A DNA stretch of 64,000 nucleotides from DAIDKA01 sp035487155 (lineage in GTDB: Bacteria; Pseudomonadota; Gammaproteobacteria; Steroidobacterales; Steroidobacteraceae). Within the stretch, counting starts at the first letter, position 1, and every line of letters begins with the position of its first letter. Both the position numbers and the translations under genes were made by a program. Below are positions 1 through 9,826 of the stretch, piece by piece. Where the stretch lies: contig DATHMK010000053.1 of NCBI GenBank assembly GCA_035487155.1, forward strand, positions 62,001-126,000. The letters run 5' to 3'. The notes under the pieces were generated by a model. The model was not told the DNA's origin. It did not search any database and saw only the letters and a list, made by a program, of their open reading frames with translations.

Positions 1-348
1 GGCCCGCGGCTGCAGGGGCGCGTCCTGCCGCACAGCGGCGCGGACTACTACAAGACCACCTTCACCACCTACTACATGCTGCAGGCCAGCGATGGCGCCC
101 TGATCTTCATCCACAATCGCGGCACCATGCGGCGTTTTGCCGGTCAATACGAACCCGGCAAACCGCTGCTGCCGGCGCCGCCGCCCCCCGCGAGCCAGGA
201 AGGGGTGTGGACGCGCTTTCGGGCGACCCCGGTGTTCAGCGCACCACTGGGGCCTCACGACTGGATGAACCGCACGGTGTTCGTCGCCAGTTCCCAGCGC
301 CAGGCCAATCCCGACCATACGGTCTTCAACTACTACGAAGTGCTGTAG
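1..348 (+). CDS. DUF3237 family protein (5' end outside the window)
   Basis: The reading frame is open from base 1 and ends with TAG at 346-348, so the start codon lies upstream of the window. The visible 115 residues show the DUF3237 pattern: an aromatic YYKTTFTTYYML stretch, a GxxWxRFRxTPVFSA segment and the terminal FNYYEVL. The family is a small beta-barrel fold of unknown biochemical function. A second DUF3237 gene starts 12 bp downstream on the same strand, so the two are probably co-transcribed tandem paralogues. The internal ATG at 76 would cut the domain and is not the start. Confidence 0.75.
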   Translation, partial: GPRLQGRVLPHSGADYYKTTFTTYYMLQASDGALIFIHNRGTMRRFAGQYEPGKPLLPAPPPPASQEGVWTRFRATPVFSAPLGPHDWMNRTVFVASSQRQANPDHTVFNYYEVL

Positions 349-360
349 GGAGCCCAAGCC

Positions 361-816
361 ATGCGCGACTTTGTCGTACCCAAGGCCGACACCAAAATCC
401 TCGGCAAGATCCAGCTCCAGTACGCCTTCAGGCTCACCGCTCACTATGATCCGCCGCAGGAGTCCCACACCCCGCGCGGCACCTTCCGCTACCAGGACAT
501 CCTCAGTGGCGAAGTCACGGGCGAGCGCATCAGCGCCACCGTCTATCCTGACAGCGGCGGACAGTACGACACCATCCGCGCCGATCATGTCCGGGACGTG
601 GATGCGCACTTCATGCTCAAGTGCGACAACGGCGAGTGGATCTACATGGAGCATGTGGGCTATCGGCGCACGGATGGCTACTACCGGGCGATCGCCTATG
701 TGGAGACGGATCTGAAGGGCAAGTACGAGTGGATGAACAACACCACCTTCGTGGTCACCGCCCAGGAGTCCGCCGACCAGCGCGAGGTCGTGTTCCACTA
801 CTACATCGCGAACTGA
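361..816 (+). CDS. DUF3237 family protein
   Basis: This 151-residue protein has the full length expected for DUF3237. It shows an N-terminal LGKIQLQYAFRLTAHYD strand, a central DAHFMLKCDNGEWIYMEHVG segment and the end VVFHYYIAN, which parallels the FNYYEVL end of the preceding gene. It has no signal peptide or membrane segment and is probably cytoplasmic. The ATG at 361 follows GGGAG with good spacing. It ends 2 bp from the end of the convergent diguanylate cyclase gene. The biochemical role is unknown. Confidence 0.75.
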   Translation: MRDFVVPKADTKILGKIQLQYAFRLTAHYDPPQESHTPRGTFRYQDILSGEVTGERISATVYPDSGGQYDTIRADHVRDVDAHFMLKCDNGEWIYMEHVGYRRTDGYYRAIAYVETDLKGKYEWMNNTTFVVTAQESADQREVVFHYYIAN

Positions 817-818
817 GG

Positions 819-3800
819 CTATTTCGACTCAGTCTCGATGCCGCGCTTGCCGGCTTCGCGCTTGACGCGCTCGATGAAGTCCTGCAGGTAGCGTCTCGAG
901 GCGGTGATCTCGACCATTGAACCGTCATAGCTGCCGGTGCTGCACACCACGCGGTTGCGGCCGGCCGCCTTCGCTTCATACAGGGCGGCATCGGCGCGTC
1001 GTATCAGGTCATCGGGCAGCTCGGTATTGGCTTCCATCCAGGCTACGCCGATGCTGACCGTGACGTTCAGTTCCGCCGCACCGACCAGGAACTGCGTGGC
1101 GCAGATGGCCGCGCGCAGCGCGTCCATCAGGTTGCCCCGATCCTCGTGCGCCAATCCGGGCATCACGACCAGCAGCTCCTCGCCGCCGTAGCGACCCAGG
1201 CAATCGCGCTGCCGCAGCGTCGCCCGCAGCCGGCGCGCCAGCTCCTTGAGCACCTCATCGCCGCCGGCATGGCCGAAGGTGTCGTTGATGCGCTTGAAGA
1301 AGTCCACGTCGATGACCGCCACCGCCAGGGTGTTGCCGCTCCTGCGGGCCTCGTCCATTTCGCGGTTCAGGAAATCCAGGATGGTCGCCCGGTTCCACAG
1401 GCCGGTGAGCGCATCGCGCGTCGCACGCTCCAGCAACGCCTCGCGTTCACGATGTGCCTGCTCCAAGTTGCGCTGGCGCTGCTGCACGCGGTGGTTCTGC
1501 CAGCGCCAGGCGGCGGCGATGAGGGCGGCGGTCATGAGTACCGCCAATACCCTGAAGGCCGTCGTCTCCCACCAGGGCGGCTGCACATCGAAGGCGAGAC
1601 TCACGGTGGGTGAGGTGCGCGCATGCGGCGTATCGACCGCCATGGCCTCCAGCTGGTAGTGCCCGGGGGCCAGGGCCGGAATGTGTATGTCGTAGGTGCG
1701 CGAGGAGTACCACTCGGTGGACAAGCCCAGCAGCCGGTAGCGCAGCACTGTGCTGGGCGAGCGATCGAAGGTGTGTGAACCGAAGGACACATCCAGCGCC
1801 GCGTTGTCGTGCCAGGGCACCTTGGGCATGAGGCCCGTCAACAGGCTCTGCGCGCCCAGCTGCGCCCGGGTTACCCCCAGCCGCAGCGGACGCGAGATCA
1901 TCTGTACCCAGCGCACCGGATCCTTGATGTGGGTGATGCCCCGTCCGGTGCCCACCCAGATGGATCCGTCATCATCGGCGAACAGGGAAAACTGTTCGGT
2001 ATCGGCCCAGACCAGGCCGTCCTGGATTTCTATGCGGCGCCAGACATGGCCATCGTAGACGCCGAGGCCCTCACCGGTATTGGCCCAGATCCAGCCGCGC
2101 GAATCCGCCCGCAGCGAGTACACCGTCGAGCCGTTCAGGGTCGCCGGGTTCTGCCAGTCGGCCACCGACCGCGGCGGCGGCGTCAGGTGCAGGATCTTCT
2201 CGCCGATGCGCGTGCCCCACACCGAGCCATCGGTATTGGCGGTGACCGTCTGGATGCCGATCTGCTGGCCGTCGACGCTGGTCGGCACCTTGATGAACTG
2301 ATCATTCTCGATGCGATACAGGCCGCTGGTGGTCCCGACCCACAGCGTGCCGTCGACGGCCTGGGTTATATCGTCCACGCGCGGATTGCCGGGGGGCTGC
2401 AGGCGGGTGACGGCGAGCGTCCTGCTGTCGATCTTGGCCACCCCATACTCCCAGGCGGCGATCCAACCCATGCCTGATCGGTCGAAGAGAATCGTTGAGG
2501 CATCGAACTTGTCCGGCACCGTGGTCACGCGCTCAGCCTTGGAGGCACCCGGGGGCACCCGCCACAGCTGCGAGGTCTGATAGGACAACCAGAAGGCGCC
2601 GGTTGGGTCCACGGCGCTGTCGTTGGTCTCCTGTTCGGGCAGTCCCTGGAAGGGACAGGCCACGACCATGTGGGTCTTCTCATCCAATGCCCGGCAGCCC
2701 AGGTCGGTGCCCAGGATCAGTCGATGCTGATGGTCACGGACGATGTTCCACACCGATTCAGGGTCCAGACCCTGGTTCTTGGTCCAGGACTCGACATTGT
2801 CATACCCATGCCAGCGGTACAGGCCGATGCCGGTCGCCGCCAGCCAGAAATTGCCATCCGGATCCGCCAGCGCCGAGGTGATGGGATGATCCGGCAGACC
2901 ATTCTGCGTCCCGAATTCCTGCCACGAACTTCCGTCCCAGCGGGCGAGCCCCAGGCTGGTGCGTGTGATCACGCGTCCCATGGGATCCAGGGTCAGAGTC
3001 AGGCGTCGCACGCGACTGGCGAGCACCACATGCGGCGGGTCGATGACCGCAAAGCGGCTGGCACCGTGATCCAAGGCGATCAACCGATCCAGGCTGCGCG
3101 CCCAGATACCGCCGCGCCGGTCCTGGAGCAGCGAGACGTACTCCCCTTCGGGCACGCCTTCTGCAGTGCCGTATATGGTGAGCTTCTGGCCATCGAGGTT
3201 GCACAGACGCAGGCCACACCCGAACCACAGCCGCCCGCCACCCACATCGACGGCGCTCTGCACCGATGCGAGTTCGGGATGCGCCGCGACCCGCGCGGGG
3301 CTGAACAGCGCGCGCGTGGTCCACAGCGAGCCGGGTGCGCCGCTGCGCTGCGCCTCCATGATCTGGTGGCCCTTGAGGAACAGCACGCTGTCATCGGCCG
3401 GCACGACCAGTATGGTGGCCGCATCCGCGGTCACCGGACCCTCGGCGCTCAGCAGCGGTTCGAAGTGATCGGCATTGCCCGAATACAGACCCGCATCGAC
3501 GCGGGCGAAGATCCGGCCGGTGGGACTGGCGGCCAGTGCCAGCACCGCATCCGCGGGGATGCCGCGCGACTTGTCATACGGGGTGAAGGTGGTGCCGTCA
3601 TAGCGGTAGATGCCACCGTCGGTCGCCACCCATAGATCGGCGTTGCGATCCACCAGCAACTGCTCGATGCCCAAGTTGCGCAGTCCGGACACCTGGGTGT
3701 AGCGACTGAAGCTGAACTCCTGGGCGGCGACCGGCGCCGTCTGCAGCAGGGCCGTCACCAGCAGCACCACCAGGGCCATCGGCAAATGCCGGACAACACG

Positions 3801-3863
3801 CGGCCAATCGCTTGCCGTATGGCAATCGACGCGCCCCTCAGTCACCGGATCGCCCTGGAACAT
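819..3863 (-). CDS. Two-component-type beta-propeller diguanylate cyclase (GGDEF)
   Basis: This 1014-residue sensor has an N-terminal hydrophobic export segment (about residues 29-48). A long periplasmic region (about 50-690) carries Reg_prop repeats of the form DxxGxxWxGT and GLYR, forming two beta-propellers. A Y_Y_Y-type domain follows, then one transmembrane helix near residue 775, a coiled coil, and a C-terminal GGDEF domain. The active-site loop is GRYGGEELLV, near residue 893, and is intact, so cyclic-di-GMP synthesis is expected. The usual propeller sensors end in a histidine kinase; this one has a cyclase as output. The start at 3863 is preceded by GAAGG; an internal ATG at 3779 would also leave a signal sequence. 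No phosphodiesterase is adjacent. Confidence 0.88.
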   Translation of the reverse strand: MFQGDPVTEGRVDCHTASDWPRVVRHLPMALVVLLVTALLQTAPVAAQEFSFSRYTQVSGLRNLGIEQLLVDRNADLWVATDGGIYRYDGTTFTPYDKSRGIPADAVLALAASPTGRIFARVDAGLYSGNADHFEPLLSAEGPVTADAATILVVPADDSVLFLKGHQIMEAQRSGAPGSLWTTRALFSPARVAAHPELASVQSAVDVGGGRLWFGCGLRLCNLDGQKLTIYGTAEGVPEGEYVSLLQDRRGGIWARSLDRLIALDHGASRFAVIDPPHVVLASRVRRLTLTLDPMGRVITRTSLGLARWDGSSWQEFGTQNGLPDHPITSALADPDGNFWLAATGIGLYRWHGYDNVESWTKNQGLDPESVWNIVRDHQHRLILGTDLGCRALDEKTHMVVACPFQGLPEQETNDSAVDPTGAFWLSYQTSQLWRVPPGASKAERVTTVPDKFDASTILFDRSGMGWIAAWEYGVAKIDSRTLAVTRLQPPGNPRVDDITQAVDGTLWVGTTSGLYRIENDQFIKVPTSVDGQQIGIQTVTANTDGSVWGTRIGEKILHLTPPPRSVADWQNPATLNGSTVYSLRADSRGWIWANTGEGLGVYDGHVWRRIEIQDGLVWADTEQFSLFADDDGSIWVGTGRGITHIKDPVRWVQMISRPLRLGVTRAQLGAQSLLTGLMPKVPWHDNAALDVSFGSHTFDRSPSTVLRYRLLGLSTEWYSSRTYDIHIPALAPGHYQLEAMAVDTPHARTSPTVSLAFDVQPPWWETTAFRVLAVLMTAALIAAAWRWQNHRVQQRQRNLEQAHREREALLERATRDALTGLWNRATILDFLNREMDEARRSGNTLAVAVIDVDFFKRINDTFGHAGGDEVLKELARRLRATLRQRDCLGRYGGEELLVVMPGLAHEDRGNLMDALRAAICATQFLVGAAELNVTVSIGVAWMEANTELPDDLIRRADAALYEAKAAGRNRVVCSTGSYDGSMVEITASRRYLQDFIERVKREAGKRGIETESK

Positions 3864-4231
3864 CGCCTTCGGCCGTAACCAGATCTCTAAGCTAGATTTA
3901 GTCTTGAAAGTCTAGGATCGCAGGGGCGGCGGCACCGAGACCAAAGTCACTTATGGCAAGAATTCGTTGGCCGGCGCAGCAGGGGTCCGGGACCCCGCGG
4001 CGAGGCAATTTTCCCAACCGTGCGCTGGATCACGTAAAACAGCTCTTTTCACTATTGGATTTTGGCGAAATCCGACCTTCAAACGGCGGCGCCGCGCGTT
4101 TTCATTACGGGAAATTCATCGCCCTTTTAATACCTGTCATGCGCCGAATCGATTGCTGCCGCGCTCAAGACGCCTGGCGATCCGGGCCTGAAAATCGTAA
4201 TCTAGGTTTTAAATCTGCTGAGATTGAACCA
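3864..4231. promoter_or_regulatory. Divergent intergenic region upstream of cyoA
   Basis: This 368-bp gap separates the leftward diguanylate cyclase gene from the rightward cyo operon, so it must carry promoters for both. It is AT-richer than its flanks, notably around 4040-4140. I see no convincing ANR/FNR-type box and none of the ACC-WW-SGT boxes found further right. The reading frame of cyoA stays open through part of this gap, so translation could start as far left as 4139 (ATG). Confidence 0.4.
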
Positions 4232-5092
4232 TTGAGAATTTGCGGTATTGCGTTGCTGGCTGCGACCCTGACCGGCTGCAGCGCCGCGGTGCTGGACCCT
4301 CACGGTCCCATCGGCCGCCAGGAAAAACTGATACTGATCGACTCGACCGTGATCATGCTCGCGATCGTGATCCCGGTGATCATCGCGACGCTGGCGTTCG
4401 CCTGGTGGTTTCGCGCCGGCAACTCCAAGGCCAAGCGCCTTCCGGACTGGGACTATTCCGGGCGTATCGAATTCGTGGTGTGGGCCATTCCGGCGCTGGT
4501 GATCCTGTTCCTCGGCGGCATCGCCTGGTTGAGCTCTCATGACCTGGACCCGCCCAAACCCCTGGAGTCCAGTGTCACGCCGCTGGACATCGATGTGGTC
4601 TCGCTGGACTGGAAGTGGCTGTTCATCTATCCGGACGCCGGTGTCGCCAGCGTCAACAAGCTGGTGTTGCCGGTGGGCACACCGGTGCGCTTCCACATGA
4701 CCTCCGCCACCGTGATGAACAGCTTCTTCATTCCCCAGCTGGGCAGCCAGGTCTACACCATGGCCGGAATGGCGACGCGGCTGAACCTGATGGTGGATGA
4801 CCCGGGTGACTATCACGGCCTCTCCGCGCAGTTCAGCGGCGAGGGGTTCTCCGACATGACCTTCGATGTCAGCGCCCTGTCGCGCCAGGATTTCGAGCAA
4901 TGGCTGGACGGCACCCGCACCGGCGGGGGCATCCTGGATGCCAGCGCCTACGAGGCGCTCACGCATCCGAGCGCCAAGGATCCGCAGCATACCTATGGCA
5001 CCGTGAGCGGTGACCTCTTCGATGCCATCCTCATGCATCCCGGCGCCGCGCCCAGCGCGGCGCAGATTGAACACAGCGATTCGGCTGAGTGA
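4232..5092 (+). CDS. cyoA: Cytochrome bo-type quinol oxidase subunit II
   Basis: This is subunit II of a haem-copper quinol oxidase. From a TTG start at 4232 the protein begins with a short lipoprotein signal (RICGIALLAATLTGC), so Cys is expected to be lipidated. Two transmembrane helices follow (near VIMLAIVIPVIIATLAFAWW and VWAIPALVILFLGGIAWL), then the periplasmic cupredoxin domain. The CuA ligands of cytochrome c oxidases are absent: the loop reads FSGEGFSDMTF, as in CyoA, which points to ubiquinol rather than cytochrome c as donor. An ATG at 4139 in the same frame would put 31 residues before the signal and is less likely. cyoB follows 11 bp later. Confidence 0.9.
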   Translation: MRICGIALLAATLTGCSAAVLDPHGPIGRQEKLILIDSTVIMLAIVIPVIIATLAFAWWFRAGNSKAKRLPDWDYSGRIEFVVWAIPALVILFLGGIAWLSSHDLDPPKPLESSVTPLDIDVVSLDWKWLFIYPDAGVASVNKLVLPVGTPVRFHMTSATVMNSFFIPQLGSQVYTMAGMATRLNLMVDDPGDYHGLSAQFSGEGFSDMTFDVSALSRQDFEQWLDGTRTGGGILDASAYEALTHPSAKDPQHTYGTVSGDLFDAILMHPGAAPSAAQIEHSDSAE

Positions 5093-5103
5093 GTTTTTAG
5101 CAA

Positions 5104-7107
5104 ATGCTGGGCAAACTGACCTGGGCCGCAATCCCCTTCAACCAGCCGATTCCGCTGGTGACCTCGATCGTCATGGTGTGCGGGATCCTGGCCATCCTGG
5201 CGCTGATCACCCTCAAGGGCTGGTGGCCGTACCTCTGGAATGAATGGTTCGCGAGCACCGATCACAAGCGCATCGGCGTGATGTACGTGGCGCTGGGCCT
5301 GGTGATGCTGATCCGCGGGTTTGCCGACGCCCTCATGATGCGCGCGCAGCTGGCCCTGGCGCAGGGCGGCGCGACCGGTTTCCTGCCGCCGGAGCACTAC
5401 GATCAGATCTTCTCGGCGCATGGCACGATCATGATCTTCTTCGTGGCCATGCCGTTCGTGATCGGCCTGATGAACTTCGTGGTGCCACTGCAGCTGGGCG
5501 TGCGCGACGTGGCCTTTCCGGTTCTGAATTCCGTAAGCTTCTGGCTGACCGCCTCGGGAGTGCTGCTGGTCAACCTGTCATTGTTCATCGGCGAGTTCGC
5601 CAAGACCGGTTGGCTCGCCTATCCGCCGCTGTCCGAGCTTGCCTATTCCCCGGGGGTCGGCGTCGACTACTACCTGTGGAGCCTGCAGATCTCGGGTCTT
5701 GGCACCCTCCTCGCCGGCATCAATTTCACCACCACCATCCTCAAGATGCGCACTTTCGGCATGAGCTACATGCGCATGCCGATATTCTGCTGGACGGCGC
5801 TGGCCTCGAACCTGCTGATCGTCGCCGCCTTCCCGATTCTCACGGCCACCTTCGCACTGCTGCTGCTGGACCGCTATGCCGGCTTCCATTTCTTCACCGA
5901 TAACCTCGGCGGCAACGCCGTCATGTACATCAACCTCATCTGGTGCTGGGGACATCCGGAAGTCTATATCCTCATCCTGCCCTGCTTCGGGGTGTTCTCC
6001 GAGGTCATCGCCACCTTCTCCGGCAAGCCATTGTTCGGCTATCACTCGATGGTGGTCGCAACCATGGCGATCTGCGTGCTGTCCTTTCTGGTGTGGCTGC
6101 ACCATTTCTTCACCATGGGCGCCAGTGCCGATGTGAACGGCTTCTTCGGTGTCATGACCATGATCATCGCGGTGCCGACCGGCGTCAAAGTGTTCAATTG
6201 GCTGTTCACGATGTACGGTGGTTCGATCCGCTTCACGGTGCCCATCTACTGGACCATCGGCTTCATGGTGACGTTCACGCTGGGCGGCCTGACCGGCGTG
6301 CTGCTGTCCATTCCGCCGGCCGACTTCGTGCTGCACAACAGCCTGTTCCTGATCGCTCACTTCCACAATGTGATCATCGGCGGCGTGGTCTTCGGCTTCA
6401 TGGCCGGCTACAACTACTGGTTCCCGAAGGCCTTCGGCTTCACTCTGGATGAGACCCTGGGCAAGGTGATCTTCTGGTGCTGGTTCATCGGCTTCTATCT
6501 CGCCTTCATGCCACTGTATGCGCTGGGGCTGATGGGCGCGACGCGTCGCATGCAGCACTACGCCGACCCTTCCTGGCAGCCCTACATGATCGCGGCCTTC
6601 TGCGGCGCGGCGCTGATCTTTGCCGGCATAGGCCTGATGGTGGTGCAGCTGGCGTGGAGCATCCGCACGCGCGAACGGCGCCGCGATCTGACAGGTGACC
6701 CCTGGAACGGCCGCACCCTCGAGTGGGGCACCGCCTCACCGCCGCCGTCCTGGAATTTTTCCGTCGAGCCGCATGTGCACGGCATCGATGCCTTCTGGGC
6801 TGTCAAGACCAAGAACAAGGAACTGCACAAGGTGGCCGAGAGCCGCTACGAGGCCGACCACAAGCCCCATTACGAGACCATCCACATGCCCAAGCGCAGT
6901 GGCACCGGCTTCGTCAGTGCATTCTTCGCCGTGTTCCTGGGGTTCGGCCTGATCTGGCATATCTGGTGGCTGGTGATCGTGGCGGTCATCTGCTGCATCG
7001 GCGTGCTGCTGCGGCAGGCCTGGGACACCGACCGCGACCTGTACATCACCGCCGAGGAACTCGAGGACTTCGACCGGCGTCATCCCAGCCTTGGGGCGCA
7101 GCTATGA
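5104..7107 (+). CDS. cyoB: Cytochrome bo-type quinol oxidase subunit I
   Basis: The 667-residue catalytic subunit has the length and many transmembrane helices of CyoB. The haem and copper ligand motifs are all visible: HGTIMIFF (low-spin haem His), WCWGHPEVYI (CuB His with the cross-linked Tyr), HHFFTMG (two CuB His) and IAHFHNV (high-spin and low-spin haem His). It oxidises ubiquinol, reduces oxygen to water and pumps protons. The start at ATG 5104 gives the usual MLGKLTWAAIPFNQPI N-terminus. The stop codon overlaps the cyoC start as ATGA, indicating translational coupling. Confidence 0.96.
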   Translation: MLGKLTWAAIPFNQPIPLVTSIVMVCGILAILALITLKGWWPYLWNEWFASTDHKRIGVMYVALGLVMLIRGFADALMMRAQLALAQGGATGFLPPEHYDQIFSAHGTIMIFFVAMPFVIGLMNFVVPLQLGVRDVAFPVLNSVSFWLTASGVLLVNLSLFIGEFAKTGWLAYPPLSELAYSPGVGVDYYLWSLQISGLGTLLAGINFTTTILKMRTFGMSYMRMPIFCWTALASNLLIVAAFPILTATFALLLLDRYAGFHFFTDNLGGNAVMYINLIWCWGHPEVYILILPCFGVFSEVIATFSGKPLFGYHSMVVATMAICVLSFLVWLHHFFTMGASADVNGFFGVMTMIIAVPTGVKVFNWLFTMYGGSIRFTVPIYWTIGFMVTFTLGGLTGVLLSIPPADFVLHNSLFLIAHFHNVIIGGVVFGFMAGYNYWFPKAFGFTLDETLGKVIFWCWFIGFYLAFMPLYALGLMGATRRMQHYADPSWQPYMIAAFCGAALIFAGIGLMVVQLAWSIRTRERRRDLTGDPWNGRTLEWGTASPPPSWNFSVEPHVHGIDAFWAVKTKNKELHKVAESRYEADHKPHYETIHMPKRSGTGFVSAFFAVFLGFGLIWHIWWLVIVAVICCIGVLLRQAWDTDRDLYITAEELEDFDRRHPSLGAQL

Positions 7108-7736
7108 ACGCCGCGAATCTCGCCCTGGATGCACACGGCAAGCCGCTTCCACTCTCGGAGCGCGGGCCGGCCTCCACCTGGTCGATGATCAGCTTCGGTT
7201 TCTGGCTGTTCCTGCTCAGTGACATCGTCATCTTCTCCGCTCTTTTCGCCACGTATGCGGTGCTGTCCAAGGCCACCGCCGGCGGACCGTCGGGGAGCGA
7301 TATCTTCGATTTGAAGAATGTCTTCATCGAGACCTGCTGTCTGCTGGCCTCGAGCTTCACCTGCGGTCTGATGCTGATCGCCGCGGAACGACGCGAACTG
7401 CAGAAGTTCTATCTGTGGGCGGCGGTGACCTGGGTGCTGGGCGCCTGCTTCATTGGCCTGGAGGTCACGGAGTTCTCGGACCTCGTGGCCCGCGGCTTCG
7501 GCCCGACCCATAGTGCGTTCCTGTCCGCCTTCTTCACGCTGGTCGGCACCCATGGCTGCCATGTGAGCTCGGGACTGCTGTGGCTGCTGGTGATGACCGC
7601 GCAGGTGGCCACCCTTGGGCTTCGCACCACCGTCATCCGGCGCCTGTTCTGCTTCAGCCTGTTCTGGCACGCGCTCGACCTGGTATGGATCGGCGTGTTC
7701 ACCATCGTCTATCTGGGTAGCGTCCATGCAGCATAA
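7104..7736 (+). CDS. cyoC: Cytochrome bo-type quinol oxidase subunit III
   Basis: This 210-residue protein has five predicted transmembrane helices and the subunit III motifs FWLFLLSDIVIFSALFATY and FxxLVGTHGCHV. It stabilises the subunit I core. The ATG at 7104 overlaps the cyoB stop codon. An open frame extends upstream of this ATG but is out of phase with anything conserved, so the shorter start is chosen. It overlaps cyoD by 11 bp. Confidence 0.94.
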   Translation: MNAANLALDAHGKPLPLSERGPASTWSMISFGFWLFLLSDIVIFSALFATYAVLSKATAGGPSGSDIFDLKNVFIETCCLLASSFTCGLMLIAAERRELQKFYLWAAVTWVLGACFIGLEVTEFSDLVARGFGPTHSAFLSAFFTLVGTHGCHVSSGLLWLLVMTAQVATLGLRTTVIRRLFCFSLFWHALDLVWIGVFTIVYLGSVHAA

Positions 7737-8079
7737 CGATGAGATCGAAGACGACGGCAGTACCAACCCGCAAAGTTATCTCGGCGGTCTGGCGCTGGCC
7801 ATCATCCTCACCCTCGCCTCCTTCGGCGCCGCCACCACTCACCTGGTCTGGGGCCCTGGCCTGCCGATACTGCTGGCGGTGCTCGCCATCGCGCAGATGG
7901 GCGTGCACCTGGTGTTCTTCATGCACGTCAACGCCACCGAGGAAGGCGAGAACACCGCCCTCGCCCTGGGGTTTGGCATCTTCATCGTGTTCCTCGTCGT
8001 GTTCGGCTCCATCGTCATCATGAACAACCTCAGCAACACCATGCCGACCATGGACCAGCTGATGAAGATGCAGCGTTAG
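7726..8079 (+). CDS. cyoD: Cytochrome bo-type quinol oxidase subunit IV
   Basis: This 117-residue protein has three transmembrane helices and the conserved QMGVHLVFFMHV segment of CyoD. The ATG at 7726 lies inside the end of cyoC, so the two are translationally coupled. The operon ends here: no cyoE haem O synthase follows, and a convergent lipoprotein gene begins 1 bp away. Haem O synthesis would need a cyoE copy elsewhere. Confidence 0.93.
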   Translation: MQHNDEIEDDGSTNPQSYLGGLALAIILTLASFGAATTHLVWGPGLPILLAVLAIAQMGVHLVFFMHVNATEEGENTALALGFGIFIVFLVVFGSIVIMNNLSNTMPTMDQLMKMQR

Positions 8080-8080
8080 A

Positions 8081-9709
8081 TCACTCCGGACCCTCCGGAA
8101 ACGCAACCTTTTCGCGGCGCCCGACCTTGGCAATCTCTGCCTGGATGTCGGGACGCTGCAGCCAAAGATTGTATCGGCGGTCATGCTCCCTCACCGGCGC
8201 AGGCTCGGCATGGGAGGCGTAGTCCTGTATTTCCAGGAGTGCTTCGCGGCGCCTGCTGGGATCTTCCAGCCTGCGGATGAGCACGGCGGCGGCCTCATCG
8301 GTTCGACCCGCCCGGAATAGCGAGGACTGCAGGACCTGCGGGCCATCCTGCTCGTGTTCCTTCAGGTAGTTCAAAGCCTGCTCGGTTGCCTGCGCATCCT
8401 TCAGCATGACCGCCAGCCTGACCAGAACCTCCTGCTGGACCAGTTTTCCATAGGGCGACAAGGAATGCGGGCCGTTCGGAAGCTCCGAAACTACCGAACG
8501 AGCCTCCTCCGGCCGATCACGATTGAGCAGAAAGTTCGCCAGGTTCAGCACATTGCTGACATTCTTTTCGCCATTCTCAAGGCGCTCGGCCGCAGCGCGC
8601 AATTCCGCCTCGGCCTCCTCGTCCTGACCCAGCGCCGCGAGCGCCCTGGCCCGATTATCGTAGATCCACTGCAGCCTTTCGGGGCCGTCGTCATAGATTT
8701 TCTTCACATCCCCGCTCAACGTGACGCGCTCGATCACGGCGTTCGTCACCGTCATCACATCCGAGTAGCGACCCAGCCAGAGATAGACATAGGTCAGCTG
8801 CACCACCGCATCCAGGCTGCGCGGATAATCCTCTACACTGCGCAGGTATTCGGCTACCTGTCTGCCGCCGGCGGCAGCCAGATCGAAGCTCGCTGGATTC
8901 AGGCGTACCAGGGCATCATCCCGGCGGTCCACGCGCAGCCCCAGCAGAGTGTGCGGGTCATCAATGCGCATCACGACCTGCGCCGCGCGGGCCAGATCGT
9001 TGCGCGCGACGCACTCATCCACCAGCAGCAGCCATTCCGGCTGCGGCTGCGTGCCCGCGAAAGGCGTCCAGGAGGCGTCGAACAGGGCATTGAGCATGGT
9101 GAAGCGTGCGTCCTTCTGCGCTTCATCATCCGGGGTTCTGAGGACCAGATTGCGCACAATATCGGCTCTCAGGGCGCCCAGGGCCCCGGGCCAGCGCCTG
9201 GCCAGCGCCGTCACGGAAATCATGCCATCGGGTATGTCTGCGACTCTCGATGCACCGGTATATCGGCCTTCCCAGTCCGCCACTGCCGCCTCTGGCATTT
9301 CACTGGCACGCACCAGAATATGATGGGCATACGAGTTATCACGCTGCTCGAGCCCGATCAGGCCCGTGAGCAGCAAACCCGCGTGCTGTCGATCCGGCGC
9401 CAGCGCAGTGAATCGGTCCGAACTGGTCAATTCCACCAGCAGCCGGTAGGCCTTCGGGTGCGAGTCCAGCGCGAGCATCTGCAGTGCCGCAATCCAGTCC
9501 CGCGAATAATCGTCCTTCGCCTCCCCCGTAGCGAAGGCGCGCAACGCGTATCGCGTCGCCTGTGCCAGATCAACGCTTGATTGCGGCGGCCCGAATTGGT
9601 CATCCGGCGCCGGAGCCGAAGCACAGGACACCAGGAGAACGGCGACACCGAGCCCAAGCGAACGCAGAATTGTGCCGCGCAATATCTGCAATGCTCTGCC
9701 GAAAATCAT
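8081..9709 (-). CDS. TPR-like repeat lipoprotein
   Basis: The protein of about 542 residues starts with a lipoprotein signal, LRSLGLGVAVLLVSC, giving an acylated Cys followed by ASAPAPDD. The rest is mostly helical and contains TPR-like segments such as IYDNRARALAALGQDEEAEAELRAAAERLENG and LNLANFLLNRDRPEEARSVV. It is likely a periplasmic or outer-membrane-anchored scaffold. The start at 9709 fits the signal peptide; an in-frame start at 9811 would add about 34 residues ahead of it. It is convergent with cyoD and lies downstream of intI on the same strand. The specific partner is unknown. Confidence 0.7.
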   Translation of the reverse strand: MIFGRALQILRGTILRSLGLGVAVLLVSCASAPAPDDQFGPPQSSVDLAQATRYALRAFATGEAKDDYSRDWIAALQMLALDSHPKAYRLLVELTSSDRFTALAPDRQHAGLLLTGLIGLEQRDNSYAHHILVRASEMPEAAVADWEGRYTGASRVADIPDGMISVTALARRWPGALGALRADIVRNLVLRTPDDEAQKDARFTMLNALFDASWTPFAGTQPQPEWLLLVDECVARNDLARAAQVVMRIDDPHTLLGLRVDRRDDALVRLNPASFDLAAAGGRQVAEYLRSVEDYPRSLDAVVQLTYVYLWLGRYSDVMTVTNAVIERVTLSGDVKKIYDDGPERLQWIYDNRARALAALGQDEEAEAELRAAAERLENGEKNVSNVLNLANFLLNRDRPEEARSVVSELPNGPHSLSPYGKLVQQEVLVRLAVMLKDAQATEQALNYLKEHEQDGPQVLQSSLFRAGRTDEAAAVLIRRLEDPSRRREALLEIQDYASHAEPAPVREHDRRYNLWLQRPDIQAEIAKVGRREKVAFPEGPE

Positions 9710-9826
9710 TTCACGCACCGCCATCATTACCACTGCCCAGTCTAAGCGCGTAGCGAGAAAAGTGCCCATTTCCTCACCGCGACCGGCTGACGGATCCTTG
9801 TGGCGGCGCACCGCTCAATTTTGAGG

